From contig RCSZ01000003.1 of assembly GCA_014898425.1 (NCBI GenBank), positions 434,001-498,000 on the forward strand: 64,000 bases of DNA. The letters are read 5' to 3'. The notes below the pieces were generated by a model that was not told the DNA's origin, ran no database searches, and was given only the letters and a program-made list of their open reading frames with translations. This stretch comes from Botryotinia globosa (lineage: Eukaryota > Ascomycota > Leotiomycetes > Helotiales > Sclerotiniaceae). Made by a program: the position numbers and the translations under genes. This document shows, in pieces, positions 12,122-24,548 of this stretch. Each line of letters starts with the position of its first letter. The first letter of the stretch is position 1.

Positions 12122-13839
12122 ACTTGGAGAGATGTATTGGGGAGAGAGTGAGAGACTGGAGGTTGGATTTTGATCTGCGAGAGGAAGATGCTGGGAAGTT
12201 AGAGGTAGAAGATCGGATTGAAGTATATCAGACAACAGAAAGAAGTAATAAGTGTATGAGTTGAAAGCGAAATACGAGTGGTATCCTCAATTGAAACAGT
12301 AATGAACTACGAGACTAGAAGTTTAAGAAACATACAGATACTATATATATATATGTATGTATACGCACAGACAGACGAACGCGTTTTATATCCCAAGAAC
12401 TGTGACACACCCGCTTGCTGATCCAGACTCGATTGTATGTTCGAGTTAATCCCGTTTAGGGATTCCAATAGATTATTCCCATGGTTAGCCAAATATTAGC
12501 TGTTATTCCGGAATTTTGACAGTCTGAACTTGTCGTTTCTAGTGATTACTAGTGCGAGTTGTGACTACATACATAGACGGATATAAGCGGCGTGCGGTTA
12601 TTAAAACCGAATATCTACCTCTTGCATCTAATCTAATCTAATCTGTTCGCTAAACCATTTGGGAATGCGTAAGGTTTATAGTATATGTGTATGTGTTGAT
12701 CTAGCGCTATACTGATGTCGGTTTAGCTGATACTTTGAACTGTAGTGAGTACTTTTTGGTTCTCAAATTGCAAGTAGATTTCCAGTAAACGCAATACGGA
12801 ACTGCACAACTGCCATCTTAATATTCGCATGTCAATATAATTCAGACAGCTCTGTTCTTGATCACGCGTATAATTCGACGATAGTCCAGTCTCTTGTGAA
12901 GGTGTCGTGACCTCAGTGAACATCAATGCCCAGGATGCTTCTCTGAAGATGTTGAACGTAAAGTGGATCTACATTGCCATGCCAAGAATCCCGCGATAGC
13001 GTTACTGGAATTGAAGGACAACTTTAAAAAGTCCGACTCTAGATGTGCAGTCAGCAGGTAATTGACAGGGGACGGACTTTTTTGAAACTCCTTCTCCGAC
13101 GTCTATGTGGATTGAAGTCCGCCATCAGTCGCGAACTATTGTATACGAAGCTGGTAATCCTTCGATTGGCTCCCGGATAGGAAATGCCTGCTTCTAGCGT
13201 TATGCGGGGAGGGTTGATTTTCAATAGGATTACTGTAAACCTTGGACATGCATGTTGCTTTATCGAGGAGGCCTGGCAAGAAAGCTTGTTTGAACGGCAA
13301 TTAATTGAAATACTTTGCTGATGACTGCCTGCCTTATGACGCGAGCGTAACCTAAATAGTCTTCCCTGTACCCCTCTAGTTCGCATAATTATACATGCAT
13401 GGTATTCATGGTGTCGTTGAGCCAAGGTGGGACAAAAGCTGCTGCGGTCCCTCGATGAGTTTGAATCAATCACCGTTCAATATTCTGGGCTAGGCTGACA
13501 ATCCGCACTCCACCCTGTCATTCGATTATTATCTAATGTTCGCTGATGAATACCAAAATACAAGCGATCTAAGCTCCTTACCATGGTAGGATTGCCTTTA
13601 GACTCGCTACATGTCCCAGAGAAATGGGTCCACTCGCTAATACTCGCATGTAATTATGGGTCGTTCAGACTAGATACTTTGCGAGCATATGCAAAGGAAG
13701 CTGTGCACGCATTACTTTAACAGCTCTGAAAAATACCTGGGCTTATTCACTTCCAGTAGTGGTAATCTCGTATTGCTGTCCCAGTATAGCCGATGGGGAT
13801 AGATCTCAGGATCTCGCGACGTCCCTGTAGTCCGGAAAG
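12122..13839. other. Intergenic, no intact gene
   Basis: No convincing gene. Short TA-rich microsatellites occur around 12340-12365. An open frame at 13051-13473 (-) has no domain. The right end may hold further, unrecognisable PKS remains running into the next feature. Confidence 0.5.
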
Positions 13840-15350
13840 CTTGATCGAATGGATTGAATATCGATACATACAGATTGGTCGATCACGTCAATAGTGGATT
13901 CTGGGGGAACTTCGTCAACGACCAGAAAGTTTTGATCATCGATTCGTCAAGAGTCCGGATGCGAAGCCACTTCATATGAACTTGAAAGCAGGGTTTTCTA
14001 GAAATCGTTACTCGAAGTCGTTTACAAAGCTCTAGAATCCGCGGGTCATCTCGGTCCCGCTGACCACAACTAATTGAATGACTCTGACTACTATATTAGT
14101 ACCGTGGCATCCAATCAGGCTCACTCACCTGCATCTCCATATGGCGACTTCTCTCCGCGCCACCAAAATGCTAACAGATGGTGAAAGCTTCAAAAATACG
14201 ACATCAACACGAATTCAGTATGAATGAAATGATCCCAAAACACAACATTCAGGATCCCTGATTCCAGCGTTATTTGCAGCCTCACCAATACACTCGGGAC
14301 CTCCCGAAAATTCTAGTAGAATACCGAAAATCTTGAAAGTGTTGGACGATCTCACAGATAATCTTTGTGATGAGATCACTCTTGAGCCAATTTTCGAAGA
14401 AGTTGCTACCGATTCTCTCTTAGTGACCAAGGGCTTCAACAAGACCCAATTTTCTTTCGGACTTGAGATTGCCCTCGACACATTCCTATCTCTCCAAACT
14501 GTCAAAGCTGTATGCCATCATATCGATTTTGCTCTAGGAGCGATTCTAGGTGCACCAAGTGAAACTCCTGCTCCGACCAAAGCAAAAGTGAGCTATGTCA
14601 GCTAGGTCAGCGGGTCTCCTGCTATTCTAGAGGACGACTCGAGGACGGCAAACTCATTACCGCCAACGACCAAAACCAATATATCCACACGTCGAAACAT
14701 ATAGATCTTACACCCGCTTGGATTATCTACAAAGGGGTTCTTTCATAAGTCCCTCTTCATGGCAGTATGCATAAAGTGACTAGAGCTGCGGGAAAAGAGT
14801 TTCTGCGCGTTTGACCGGCGAAAAGGATGACTTACAAATTATCTTTGGCAATAAAGAATACGAAGACTCTTGACCACCCCCACAAAAGCTCTGGCCTCTT
14901 GAAGGCTCCGATATAATGTTCGCCATCTATAAAATTTTGAAATCAGCCAAGTGTGTGTTTACAGACTTATCTGCATTGCTTGTTGCAGCTGCAAAACGCA
15001 CATGTAAGAAGTCCTGTAAGAGCTTATCCCATTGGATATTGAGAAAGAACCAACGGAATCTTGTGTTCACAGATTCCAGGTCGTCACATCAACGAATTGT
15101 ATACACACGACAAGAAATTTGACCGGATTGTTGACAACGATCTGATCTGAAGCTTCTCCGAGACGATGGTGTTGTAATATTAGCCGTGCTCACACTAGAC
15201 ATGTTTTAACTGCAAATTACCATTGGAATGTTCGAGGATGGACGTGGGCTGCTGCGACAAATGAGTCGTTTTGGAAGAACACATGCTCCCTCCGAGCGGG
15301 ATTTGCGGCAGTAGATGAGGCAGATGGTGAAGAACGCCAGGCACGTCCGT
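13840..15350 (+). pseudogene. Decayed non-reducing polyketide synthase with C-methyltransferase
   Basis: Fragments of a NR-PKS appear in the correct order on the + strand but in shifting frames. Ketosynthase N-part: IDTYR followed by GNFVND near 13860-13925, FDHRF near 13935, and LLEVVYKALESAGH at 14008-14049. A phosphopantetheine (ACP-like) region at about 14335-14520 has DSLL at 14411-14422 and FLSLQTVKAV. C-methyltransferase pieces: a segment with LTGEKDDLQIIFGNKE at 14811-14858, TDLSALLVAAAKR from 14961, LDIEKEP from 15032, STNCIHTTRNLT from 15088, KLLRDDGVVI from 15150, and FWKNTCSLRAGF near 15270. The rest of KS plus AT and PT is missing between about 14130 and 14330, and no thioesterase or reductase is seen. 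Several frame changes and stops rule out function. The original product cannot be told. Confidence 0.8.
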
Positions 15351-15393
15351 CCGTCCGTCCGTGTTGCTGCAGAATTTCCTATGAGTTCAAGTG

Positions 15394-15429
15394 TTTGATT
15401 TGATTTGATTTGATTTGATTTGATTTGAT
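15394..15429. repeat. (TTTGA)n microsatellite
   Basis: Seven copies of a 5-mer end at 15429, right after the last PKS fragment. A short (GTCC)n run precedes it at 15342-15362. Confidence 0.85.
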
Positions 15430-15980
15430 ATAATAGTAATTATTATCAGTTGCGGTGAAGCCAGCCAGGACTGAGTAAAATCTAGGAATAGAATCTCAAT
15501 AATGATTTGAGTGAATTTTCAAATGGATGTTTAGTAATAATTAGTTTAGTGATGGTGTGCACAGTGCACACACACGCACTTTTCACTGACACGATATCGG
15601 TCACGACCGGAAATAAACCCACAGAAGTGCTCTTATTCCCAGTCGATATATTTCTACAACTTTTCTTCCCAATTTGGAAGGATGAAGGCTTCGTGTTTTT
15701 GTAAAATTTTCAGATGTGCAACAAAACTCTGATGTTTGGCGTTCACCGCTTTGGGATAGAACAATTATTACTGGGCAAGTTTTCTGCAGAAATGCACTTC
15801 CGATATTTCAATGTATAGAATGCATAATCTCGAACATTTACAACTATTTCAAGCTCATCATTTATATACAGAAAAATTCAGGACCGGAGCTACCTATTAT
15901 ACGGATATTTATGACTCTCCTGGTAACCAAGTATTTTCACATTAGTGTTCCCAATCAACCCAATGCGATCTCCTTCCATT
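15430..15980. other. Intergenic, nothing recognised
   Basis: AT-rich stretch between the PKS relic and the HET relic. Open frames at 15507-15704 and 15716-16042 have no recognisable motif. Confidence 0.5.
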
Positions 15981-17557
15981 TCAATCCGGGCGCAAGGGAC
16001 CATGAATGGAATGCTTCTTCATGTTTCTTTCCACTAGATTGAAGAATGCAGAGTAGGTCCAAAATTGAAGGTAATGGGCTCTAGCGGATACTTTTGGCAC
16101 TGTCTCAAGCTGAGGTGATTGTCCCGCAGCCTTGACCTTTTTAAGCCGTCCATAAGAGTCGAAGTCATCAGTACCAGGAGTGGTGTACCCATTCCAGCGA
16201 GTCTGCATTGTTGTGGATACCTCTGAAGCTTGCCAAACCAGGGTAGGTGTGCCGTACTCACTACATTTATACCAAATGATCCAACTATGAGCTACCAACC
16301 ATTCATGCATATTATTGAGAATCCCAGAAGTTGTTGAAAGCCTCCACTCAACACCCCCTACCCATACACCAGGACCAGCTAGGGGATTCGATACCCGATG
16401 AGCTTTCAATGCGCTTCGTTACCATAGTCGGTTCCCATAATAGAGACCAGTCAAAGTATGCGGCTGGAACACAGTAAAGCAACGGCCCATGGAGTTTTGA
16501 GGCCAAAATATCACCTGGACCAGTGAAGGCAATTATTTTGTCCGTAACAAAGGTAAGCTTACGACCACTATACATTTGAACACAATCGCTATACCGTCGC
16601 AATGGCTGTTCATTCCACAACGTCAATGGAGATCCGACAATATCAAGTGTCCAGGAAGGGTGGTGCCCTTCGCAATCCAGTTCTTCGGACCAAGTAGCTC
16701 GTCGACATTGAAAGAAAACACGATTACCAACAAAAATCAAACATCTCCTCGAAAGGAGTCTTTCTTGAAACGCCCACGCTCTAGTGTTCCATGGAGATAC
16801 TCTGATGTAATTCTCTGGAGACCGGACAACCATCAATTCTAATCCTCCGACGCGCTCAATGTATTGGATTAATCGACGAGAACCCAAATGTGCTCTAGGA
16901 AGGCCCTCGGAAACATCGCCAGCACTGCCAGCGCAGATAGTAAGCGTGGAATAGCCATATATTTGGTCCATGGCCGAAGCTATTTGCTTCCAATCTTCTG
17001 CGTCGTCTTGCACAATGCAAAGGCTATCTGCCCACAGATATCTCATGTTAAGAGATCTCACTAACAATATAGCGTCTTGTATTGTTTGCCCAAGTTCATC
17101 AAGAACAATGCTAAGGAATCCTGGCCTCCACAACCTACCACTGACACTGAAAGCTTTTGTGTGGTTAAATGATTTCGTTTTACCCCAGCAATAACTGAGG
17201 GTGACAAGACATATTTGATTAACATCGATTAACCTCATCCTTCCCCCCAAGGCTTTGAGCTGGACTTTTATCGTGGAGTGGCCGGCAAACTCCCTTGTGG
17301 GACTGCTCGCAGATTCCAATCCATTCGCTCATCTTTGCTAAACTCGCCTGACTTGGGTCGACAATCCTGCCAAGAAAACTGGGCGGCCTGCTCTCAGTAT
17401 TGTGTGCTGACAACAAAACAAGATAAGCGTCAGAAAATGACCCATCTTTGCTATGTAAGCGAATTCGACGAGTAAAACACTCTGTGATTGGAGCGTTGGT
17501 TGCATTGCTAGGCTGTATTGTGTCTGACCCTGTTCTTCCATCAATCAGCCACTCCAT
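15981..17557 (-). pseudogene. HET-domain (heterokaryon incompatibility) gene, frameshifted
   Basis: The central frame (16348-17319) carries the HET domain in order: LVTLSYCWG, the YLWADSLCIVQDDAEDW block, and TRAWAFQERLLSRRCLIF, followed by FFQCRRATWSE. HET domains trigger incompatibility cell death in filamentous fungi. The upstream part (17219-17557) lies in another frame and ends KSPAQSLGGK, while the HET frame resumes at GGRMRLIDVNQ. The switch falls on a run of six G (minus strand) near 17240. A second switch lies near 16375: one frame reads SPSWSW then runs to a stop, and the other continues with VWVGGVEWRL, the usual continuation of the PSWSW motif. Two frameshifts, neither explained by a GT-AG intron, make this a pseudogene unless they are sequencing errors at homopolymers. 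Start and end are therefore approximate. Confidence 0.8.
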
Positions 17558-20500
17558 CCAGCATGTGGTTTGGCGATCTTCATTATTGACACAGGTCCTC
17601 TGAGGCTGATTGAAAGCTTTGGCGTTTAATTTGGTGGCTTTATAAACCAGTCTGTAAAACGCGCAAGAAGACTTGCGTTTGTAGATATCATTACATAAGG
17701 TAACCGAGACTCACTGAGCTTAGCGTCGCGTGTGTTGGATCTGCTTCTCTTGAAGCATCTTTCGTATCCTCGCCAAGAACGAAGCTCTCAAGGTGTAGAC
17801 TCAGGCGAGAGCATGATGAACAACACGAGTCTATCGAAGGGCTGTGCTCAACGAGCTACTTTATTTTCGTTTTAAAAACATGATCAACAGCACCGCGTGA
17901 GTTGGCCTTGAGTCTCTGGGACCACGACCGTAGTTTCAATCGCTTTCCTAATGCATGACCCCTAGGAAAGACCGTGGATGTAATTGGCACGGTGTCGTCA
18001 GCAATGGTGGCAACTGGTTCATAGGTTTGATCCCTGTTTCCAGAACGAGCGTCGTAACTGAGTTGGTAATTGAGCTACTGATATCGCATGAGAGAAAATT
18101 TGACATTTGACCGGCGTGTGTCTTTATAACCACGAAAAATCTGCACAGATACTGTTGGTAGGACTAGGTACCACAGCCCAAGTAATTTGCGGATGAGTGC
18201 ATGCCAAGAAAGAGAGAACATATTCCTTCAGTCACTGCAAGATTAGGCTGTCAACATCCTGTTGTCCACCTTCAACACATGAATATTACACCTTAAACAC
18301 ATGAATATGAGGTTTCCAACCAAGGTGTAGACTAGAACTCATCTTTTTTTTTTCAGCAGCAACAATGATTCAATAAACAGTATCGATCATGTTTCAAGTC
18401 GTCAAATTTGCTGATGATCGAGGAAAAAGATTGCGATAGCCTCATTGATTTTCCCATATGCTCAGAAGGATTCGAATTCCAAACTTAGAGTTCCACATGG
18501 TCACAACATATACCCCGACATCTCAGTAGATACTCCAGCAGATTTAATACGAGCCTCTCCACGAATAAATCTTCATAGGTCACTTTCATACACGGCAAAT
18601 TGCTGTGTCCCCCAAGAGTCCAAGACCATCAAGTTTATTAAATACCCAATCAGGAGATTAAAATTCTGAGCCGGGGCGAGTTTAGTCTGCATTTCAACTG
18701 TCGTTTGTTGATGTTGCTCAAGAATTACGGAACGAATTCTGGAGGGATTCTTTGCATATAGAATATGGAGGCTTGCTTCGATTCATTAATACGTTGTTAC
18801 CATGAAAGACCCTTTGAACCGGAGTCAATGGTGTAGGAGGGCATGTTCTTTGCCCAGTGCAAGAATGCGACTTGGTTGTAGCCTTTGGCTGTTGATGCCG
18901 GAGCACCATGAAAATGCTCATCCGAATCACCTATTTGGCTTGTATGTTCCTGCGCCCTGAAGATTCCACTGAACTCACAGAGAGACTCATGCTGCTCCTA
19001 TCAAAAAGTTGCTGGACGAGGAAATGATTGTTGGACTGGGATAACGGCGGTAAGAAAAAAGGGGTTTGAAGTCGGTTGCTTTCTGGACAGGATGAACAAT
19101 GAGTATGGGCCTGGATAGCATCAATGGAAGCTATAGATAAGCATGCATAGAGTTCAGTACGCATGATGCCAATCAGCCCAAAATTTACGCATACCTCTTC
19201 TAGCCCCAATACAGATTGGCGTTCGGGCTACATCCTGCGTGACTTGATAGAATTTTTTTGACTTTATACACACGCAATTATCTATCCAGCTGTCAGGATT
19301 GAACATCAGACATGACAAGCACGAGGTAGGTAGGTAGGTAGGTAGGTTGATGGGTTGATGGGTTGATGGGTGTGTCAATTTGTGAACAGAAAACTAGGGG
19401 GCTCAAGCGTAAAAGTCAGTCGAGAATGATCAAGGTTAATCCGCGGAGGATCCGGTAGGTGTCCACTGTCCACTGCCAGACGTAGGTTCCCCAATACATC
19501 TGATTCTGATGGTACTGTACTCGTAATATCTCGGCACAGGATATTGGAAAGCCGATCGCTGCACATCCTGGTTAACCCCTTGTAGGGATCATTTATCTCC
19601 GTCAGAGCGGTACTCGGATACAAGCGACGGCAAAACGGGGGAATGGGGAGTGGGAAAAGCGGAGATAAGAGAAGAGAGGAATTCCAATGGAAACTTTTAT
19701 TCCGGCACACAAGGTTAACGGGATGCTAGTATGTACTGAAGACTATGTACTGAAGACTATGTACTCAATACTGAATACTGAATACTGAATACTGAATACT
19801 GAATACTGAATACTGAATACTAGCTACCGAACCAAACTCAAGAAACAGATAGCCTTCTACTACTCATCCACAGCGTAAGGGGTATTAATCTTCTGCTGCA
19901 TGCATCTATTCGGGTACAGGTGACATCCCATCCAAACCTAATAGTATTGGATCATAACCTTCCTACTTATCATTATTCAATTCAGCTTGAAGAATCAAAA
20001 TATCTTACCTAGGTAATCTTGGAAAGTTTCGCCTACGCCATTCTTGGCTATGGATAAGCTCAACCGGTAGTCGGGCTCAAAACCTTCCGGTGAGTAAAAG
20101 GGCATTTGTGGCGCGCGGAGCTTTCTCATTGGCTCCAATCCGAAAGTTACACCGGTGCGGTAGATGCGATTAGATTACTAATGCTCTCGGTCTCTCCCTA
20201 CCTCCCTAGTACCTCCCTAGTAATAACTACCTTCCTAGGTAAGCACTTTGGTCAACAATTTAAGGTTTTTGCAAATGGTTTTCATAAGAACAAAAGCACT
20301 TTTTTCTCCCCGAAATGAGATCTTGGTTAAACAGGCCGTTCGACTCACTCAGCCTTATTATTATCCAATTTATCCAATTTATCCAATTTCTATTCCAAGC
20401 ACAATTTCATACATATTCATGCTGTCATGCTTATGGTAGAACCGTCAATTCGTCGTGTTGAAAGGCTTCTGTGGGTAATCATTTCCCTCATCGATTGATT

Positions 20501-20648
20501 CAGTCGGTCAATCAATCAATCCATCACCTTCAATCTATCAACCCAACCACCCGCCCACCCCATCATTCAATCAATCATTCGGACGAATCGGCCACTCAAA
20601 GTCTATGATACAGGCAACGACGGCGCCACTCTTTCATACTTCAACGTC
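17558..20648. other. 3.1 kb without recognisable genes
   Basis: No supported gene. Simple repeats include a GGTA run near 19325-19347 and the 7-mer repeat at 19767-19821. The right end is the promoter of the Zn2Cys6 gene, with pyrimidine-rich and CAAT-rich stretches (20500-20580). Small open frames lack domains, consistent start contexts or splice continuity. Confidence 0.6.
19767..19821. repeat. 7-bp tandem repeat (AATACTG)n
   Basis: About eight copies of AATACTG, preceded by two copies of a longer related unit containing GACTATGTACTGAA. Confidence 0.85.
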
Positions 20649-23104
20649 ATGAATCCGAACAGTCCCGCGGCCTCTACCGCCAGTAATAGCACAAACGCCC
20701 AACCTCCAGCCGCAGCAGCAGCAGCAGCAGCGCCAACACCAGCACCACCAGCAAAAGTTCTTAGTTGCACAAACTGTAGGAGACGTAAGATAAGATGTAA
20801 TAAAACAACAAACCCGTGTATCCCATGTCAGGTGAGTGAAATTGGTTTCCCAACCTGCATCCACCAATTTTGGGCATATGAATACCTTATGAATAACACA
20901 TAATCAGGCATCTGGCACTGAATGTATTTTCCCTACACGTGTTCGAAACCCCAGGCCGAGACAAAGTAATCCAAAGTCTCGTGATGCTGAGCTGTTAAAA
21001 AGAATCTCTCATCTCGAAAGTTTGGTGAGCAGAATTGATGCCACAAAACTCCTTGGAGAGGAAAGTCATGTAGAAGACGAGGCTCGGTCAAATACACCAT
21101 CATCAGGACCGCGACCTCATCATTCTTTCACGTCTCCGGGCCGTCAATACAACGAAAGTATCCATGAGATTGGATTTGTCCCAGGACGTTTGGATCATCA
21201 ATTTGCTGACTTCATCAGACGTCAAGAGACTGATTCAATCTATACTCATGATGGATTTTGGACAAGATTAAGTGAAGAAATTGATGGACTGAAACAGCTC
21301 ATCGAGAACCCCAGTGACGATGAAGATGAAAATTCTGGATCAACTGCAACTTCGCCAGCATCCAAGTATGATTCCCCTTCACAATTTGTCTTTGATTCCA
21401 GGGTTACTTCCTCGAATGTTATGATTCCATATCCATCCGACAACCACCGCAATGTTTTATTCGAGTTTTTTTTCAAAAATGTGCATCCCTTGGTCGTCAC
21501 TGTGCACAAGTCAACAGCACAAATGATGGCAAGCCCAAATTCCGAGTTATACGACCATACTGGCCGACACAAATTCAAAAGTATTGAGGCGATGACGTTT
21601 TCTACTTACCTGGCTGCTGTGACGAGCATGACAAATGAAGAGTGCCTCGAACTTTTAGATGAAGAAAGGCATATTTTAGTGACACGATACAAAACTGCGA
21701 CAGAGATTGCTCTCCAAGAATCAGATTTTCTTAATAGTGTAGAAATTGTTACCTTGCAAGCCCTACTGACGTATATTGTAAGTGTTCTTCTCCAAGCATC
21801 TTGGACGATGGTTTTATGATGATGATGATGATGATGATGTTTATATATTTTCATAGGCAGCTATGCGCACTCATGATCGAAGTCGATCTACGTGGGCGTT
21901 TATCGGTCTTGCAGTCCGCCTTGCCCGTGGCATTGGGCTCCACAGAGATGGCGGCAAGCAACCTTTCGATGTGGAAATGCGAAGGAGAGTATGGTGGACA
22001 TTGATCGTACTTGATACGAGAGCTTCCGAAGATCGAGGTACAGAAACTACGATCACCGATGGCTCTTTTGATACAAAGATGCCTGCCAACATAAACGACG
22101 AGGATATCTCGATTACCTCAACAACTTCACCGGTTGAGCGGATAGGATTGACCAGTATGACCTTTGCTTGCATTTCAATGACAGTCAGCGGGATCGGATT
22201 GAGGATGAATTTCGTACCTACGCGCCTAGACGCGCCGGTCTTGACCACAGAACAAAAAGAGCAGATGATTAAAGGGTTTACTGATAAAGTCGAATCAACC
22301 TATCTCGCAGGTGCTGATCCCAATGATCCGAAATTCTTCTGGTTCTGTCGGGTATCACGACTACTGTCGCTCAAATTATGGTTGGTGACACAATATCCAC
22401 TTCAGCGAAGGAAATCTACTCATCGAGTACTTCCTCGAGGACAATCTTTGCGTACATCTATGGCATACCTCAATTTGATGGAAGAAGTGTGGCAGCATGA
22501 TCCTTCAAGAGGATGGCTCTGGTTCTTTGAAACTTATGTGCCGTGGCATGCAATCGCCGTCGCTTTAGCTGAGCTTTGTGCGGAACCAACTGGCACTCTT
22601 GCTGACCAAGCTTGGGAGGTCATTGAATATCATTACAACAGATGGAGTGAATACGTTGCAGATACAAAAGATGGAATGATTTGGCGACCAGTCAAGAATT
22701 TGCTGAAAAGAGCAAAAGGAGCAAGAAGGCGAGAAAGAGGTCTCAGTGGTTCTCAGGCATCAACAACTCCAACGGCAGTTCCTAATATGTACAGCCCAGC
22801 TCCGAACTTAGGTGCCGAATTCTCTCCAATCATGTCGGAGAATAACAACTACCGCCAACCTTCTGCAATCGGCCAGGTTGATTCAATGGGGCAGAATACC
22901 TACGGGGGGATGGGCTTCGATCTTCCCATGCCCATGGGTTCTACCCCCATAGATGCGAATATGACATCACCACTACCCATTCCGGAAGGTTATACAAATG
23001 CACACTGGAACGACTTCATATTTGGTTTAGGAACAGTTGGTGGTGAAGCACCTCAGCATCCAGAGATGTGGGGTTCATATCAAGATTATTTTACTGGCTC
23101 TTAA
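20649..23104 (+). CDS. Zn2Cys6 fungal-specific transcription factor
   Basis: Three exons, join(20649..20831, 20908..21777, 21857..23104), give 766 aa. The first intron (GTGAGT...CAG) cuts inside the zinc cluster, and splicing completes all six cysteines at aa 40, 43, 50, 57, 60 and 67 (CTNCRRRKIRC, then CIPCQASGTEC), spaced CX2CX6CX6CX2CX6C. A poly-Ala run (CAG/GCA repeats, aa 21-28) precedes it. The middle region (about aa 220-500) is the fungal-specific transcription factor domain, with FFFKNVHPLV, LQALLTYIAAM and the conserved GLAVRLARGIGLHRDG...RRRVWWTLIVLD block. The tail is low complexity with N/Q/G/P. It is a nuclear DNA-binding regulator. The regulon cannot be inferred, and no adjacent biosynthetic cluster is intact. 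The second intron contains an (ATG)n/(GAT)n microsatellite (21819-21840). Confidence 0.92.
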
Positions 23105-24548
23105 CACTGGAGAAGCCGCACGCAAATCTTTTCAATCGATCCACGCAATGCCTTAACCTCACAATTTGATTTGGTCAATGGCACTAGAAATTGGGAGCAT
23201 GTAAGAACACAAAGACGTTGTAATATCAAATTATTCCCCTCAATCACTGTATATTTTATACCTCCTAAGGGTCGGTCGATGCAAAATCTTCGGCCAACAT
23301 GGACTTCCGAATTCTTGCTCGCATTTTCAAGCACGCACACGCACTTGTGGAAATTGCAAATGCCGACATTCGTCTTTCCCATGGCCCACAAAACCCCTTA
23401 TCGCGCAGTTCCGGATGCCGGTAGACATGACTACCCGTAACACGCATTCAAATAACTTCCAACAACAATCCCTGCATCAAAAATTCTAGATGTTACCGAA
23501 AGCGGAGAACCGAGCTATCCGAATGAAACAAATGGTGAAGCGAATTATGATTCATGCTCCAACCGTGCCAGGGCACGCGTACTTCATCACAAATCGAAAC
23601 AATTAGTTGTCAGATGCCCAATGATAAAGAGTCTATCCATTCTCTTATTAAACCTTGAGCTTTGTTCGTTATCTTCTCATTGTTATGAGAACCTTCTGGG
23701 GACGTTGCAAAACACAAATTGAAAGAAGAGTGTATCGAGTATCTCCACGCGGAGGAAATAATTACATATTGTCGGAACTTTAATCAACGCTGACATGTTC
23801 AACGGAATTGATGCCTATGTGAAGAAAATTTTCATCTCGTGTAAGATTGTGAATGGTAACCGATTGTATGCATATTCATGACTGGATTGTATTGGGACAA
23901 ACTCAATGGGTGACAGATCTCATAAGAACGTTAGGAATAGAAGTCTGTTCCCGTCAACTTATAATCTTGTGAAAACGCAGCAAGAACCAGCCAATGTTCT
24001 ACAAACAGATCTCATCTATATATTTTGGGCGATACTGGCAGATACTGCCCCTTACTCAATGTTTAGCAGAAACCAATCCCGTACAAAGCCAGGCCATTGA
24101 GACGGCACAGTTCATTCAATCTTTTCGTCAACCTGTCATGCTTTTAGTTGCATTTTATTTAGTTCCCTTGACCCCCTTGGTCCTTGGACAATCTTCGTTT
24201 CAGCCCCCATCCAAGCTCTAGTTACAGCGGATCTAGTCAAGACAATTTTATTACAACGATTGCTTTACACATCAACAAAGCCCATTAACCGGTTTCCAAT
24301 TCGAGTTTAGTCCCTCGTGTACAGCTCCCGGAGATCAGAGTGATGCCAACTTCGACGTGCGTATACAGAATATTTGGTGACTTCACTTGCCACCAACACA
24401 CAGACCTTTTCACCCGGGTATCCCTCTAATACCTCTAATACTCCGGTTGGCATCCTCACTTTCTCACCCTTTCTGGAAACTGTTTTCTCCTTCTGCTTTC
24501 TTTTCTCAGAAAGTCATGGTGGCTTGATCTTTATTAAATTTATTAACC
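23105..24548. other. Intergenic, promoter of glycine-repeat membrane gene
   Basis: No gene seen. A frame near 24140 encodes a short hydrophobic stretch but stops after about 28 residues. I take the region as 3' and 5' flanks of two tandem genes. Confidence 0.55.

Noticed and set aside
13051..13473. 140-residue frame on the minus strand
   Set aside because: Basic low-information sequence without motifs, next to a pseudogene; likely chance.
24109..24221. Short hydrophobic frame resembling a signal peptide
   Set aside because: Stops after about 28 residues; no exon continues it.
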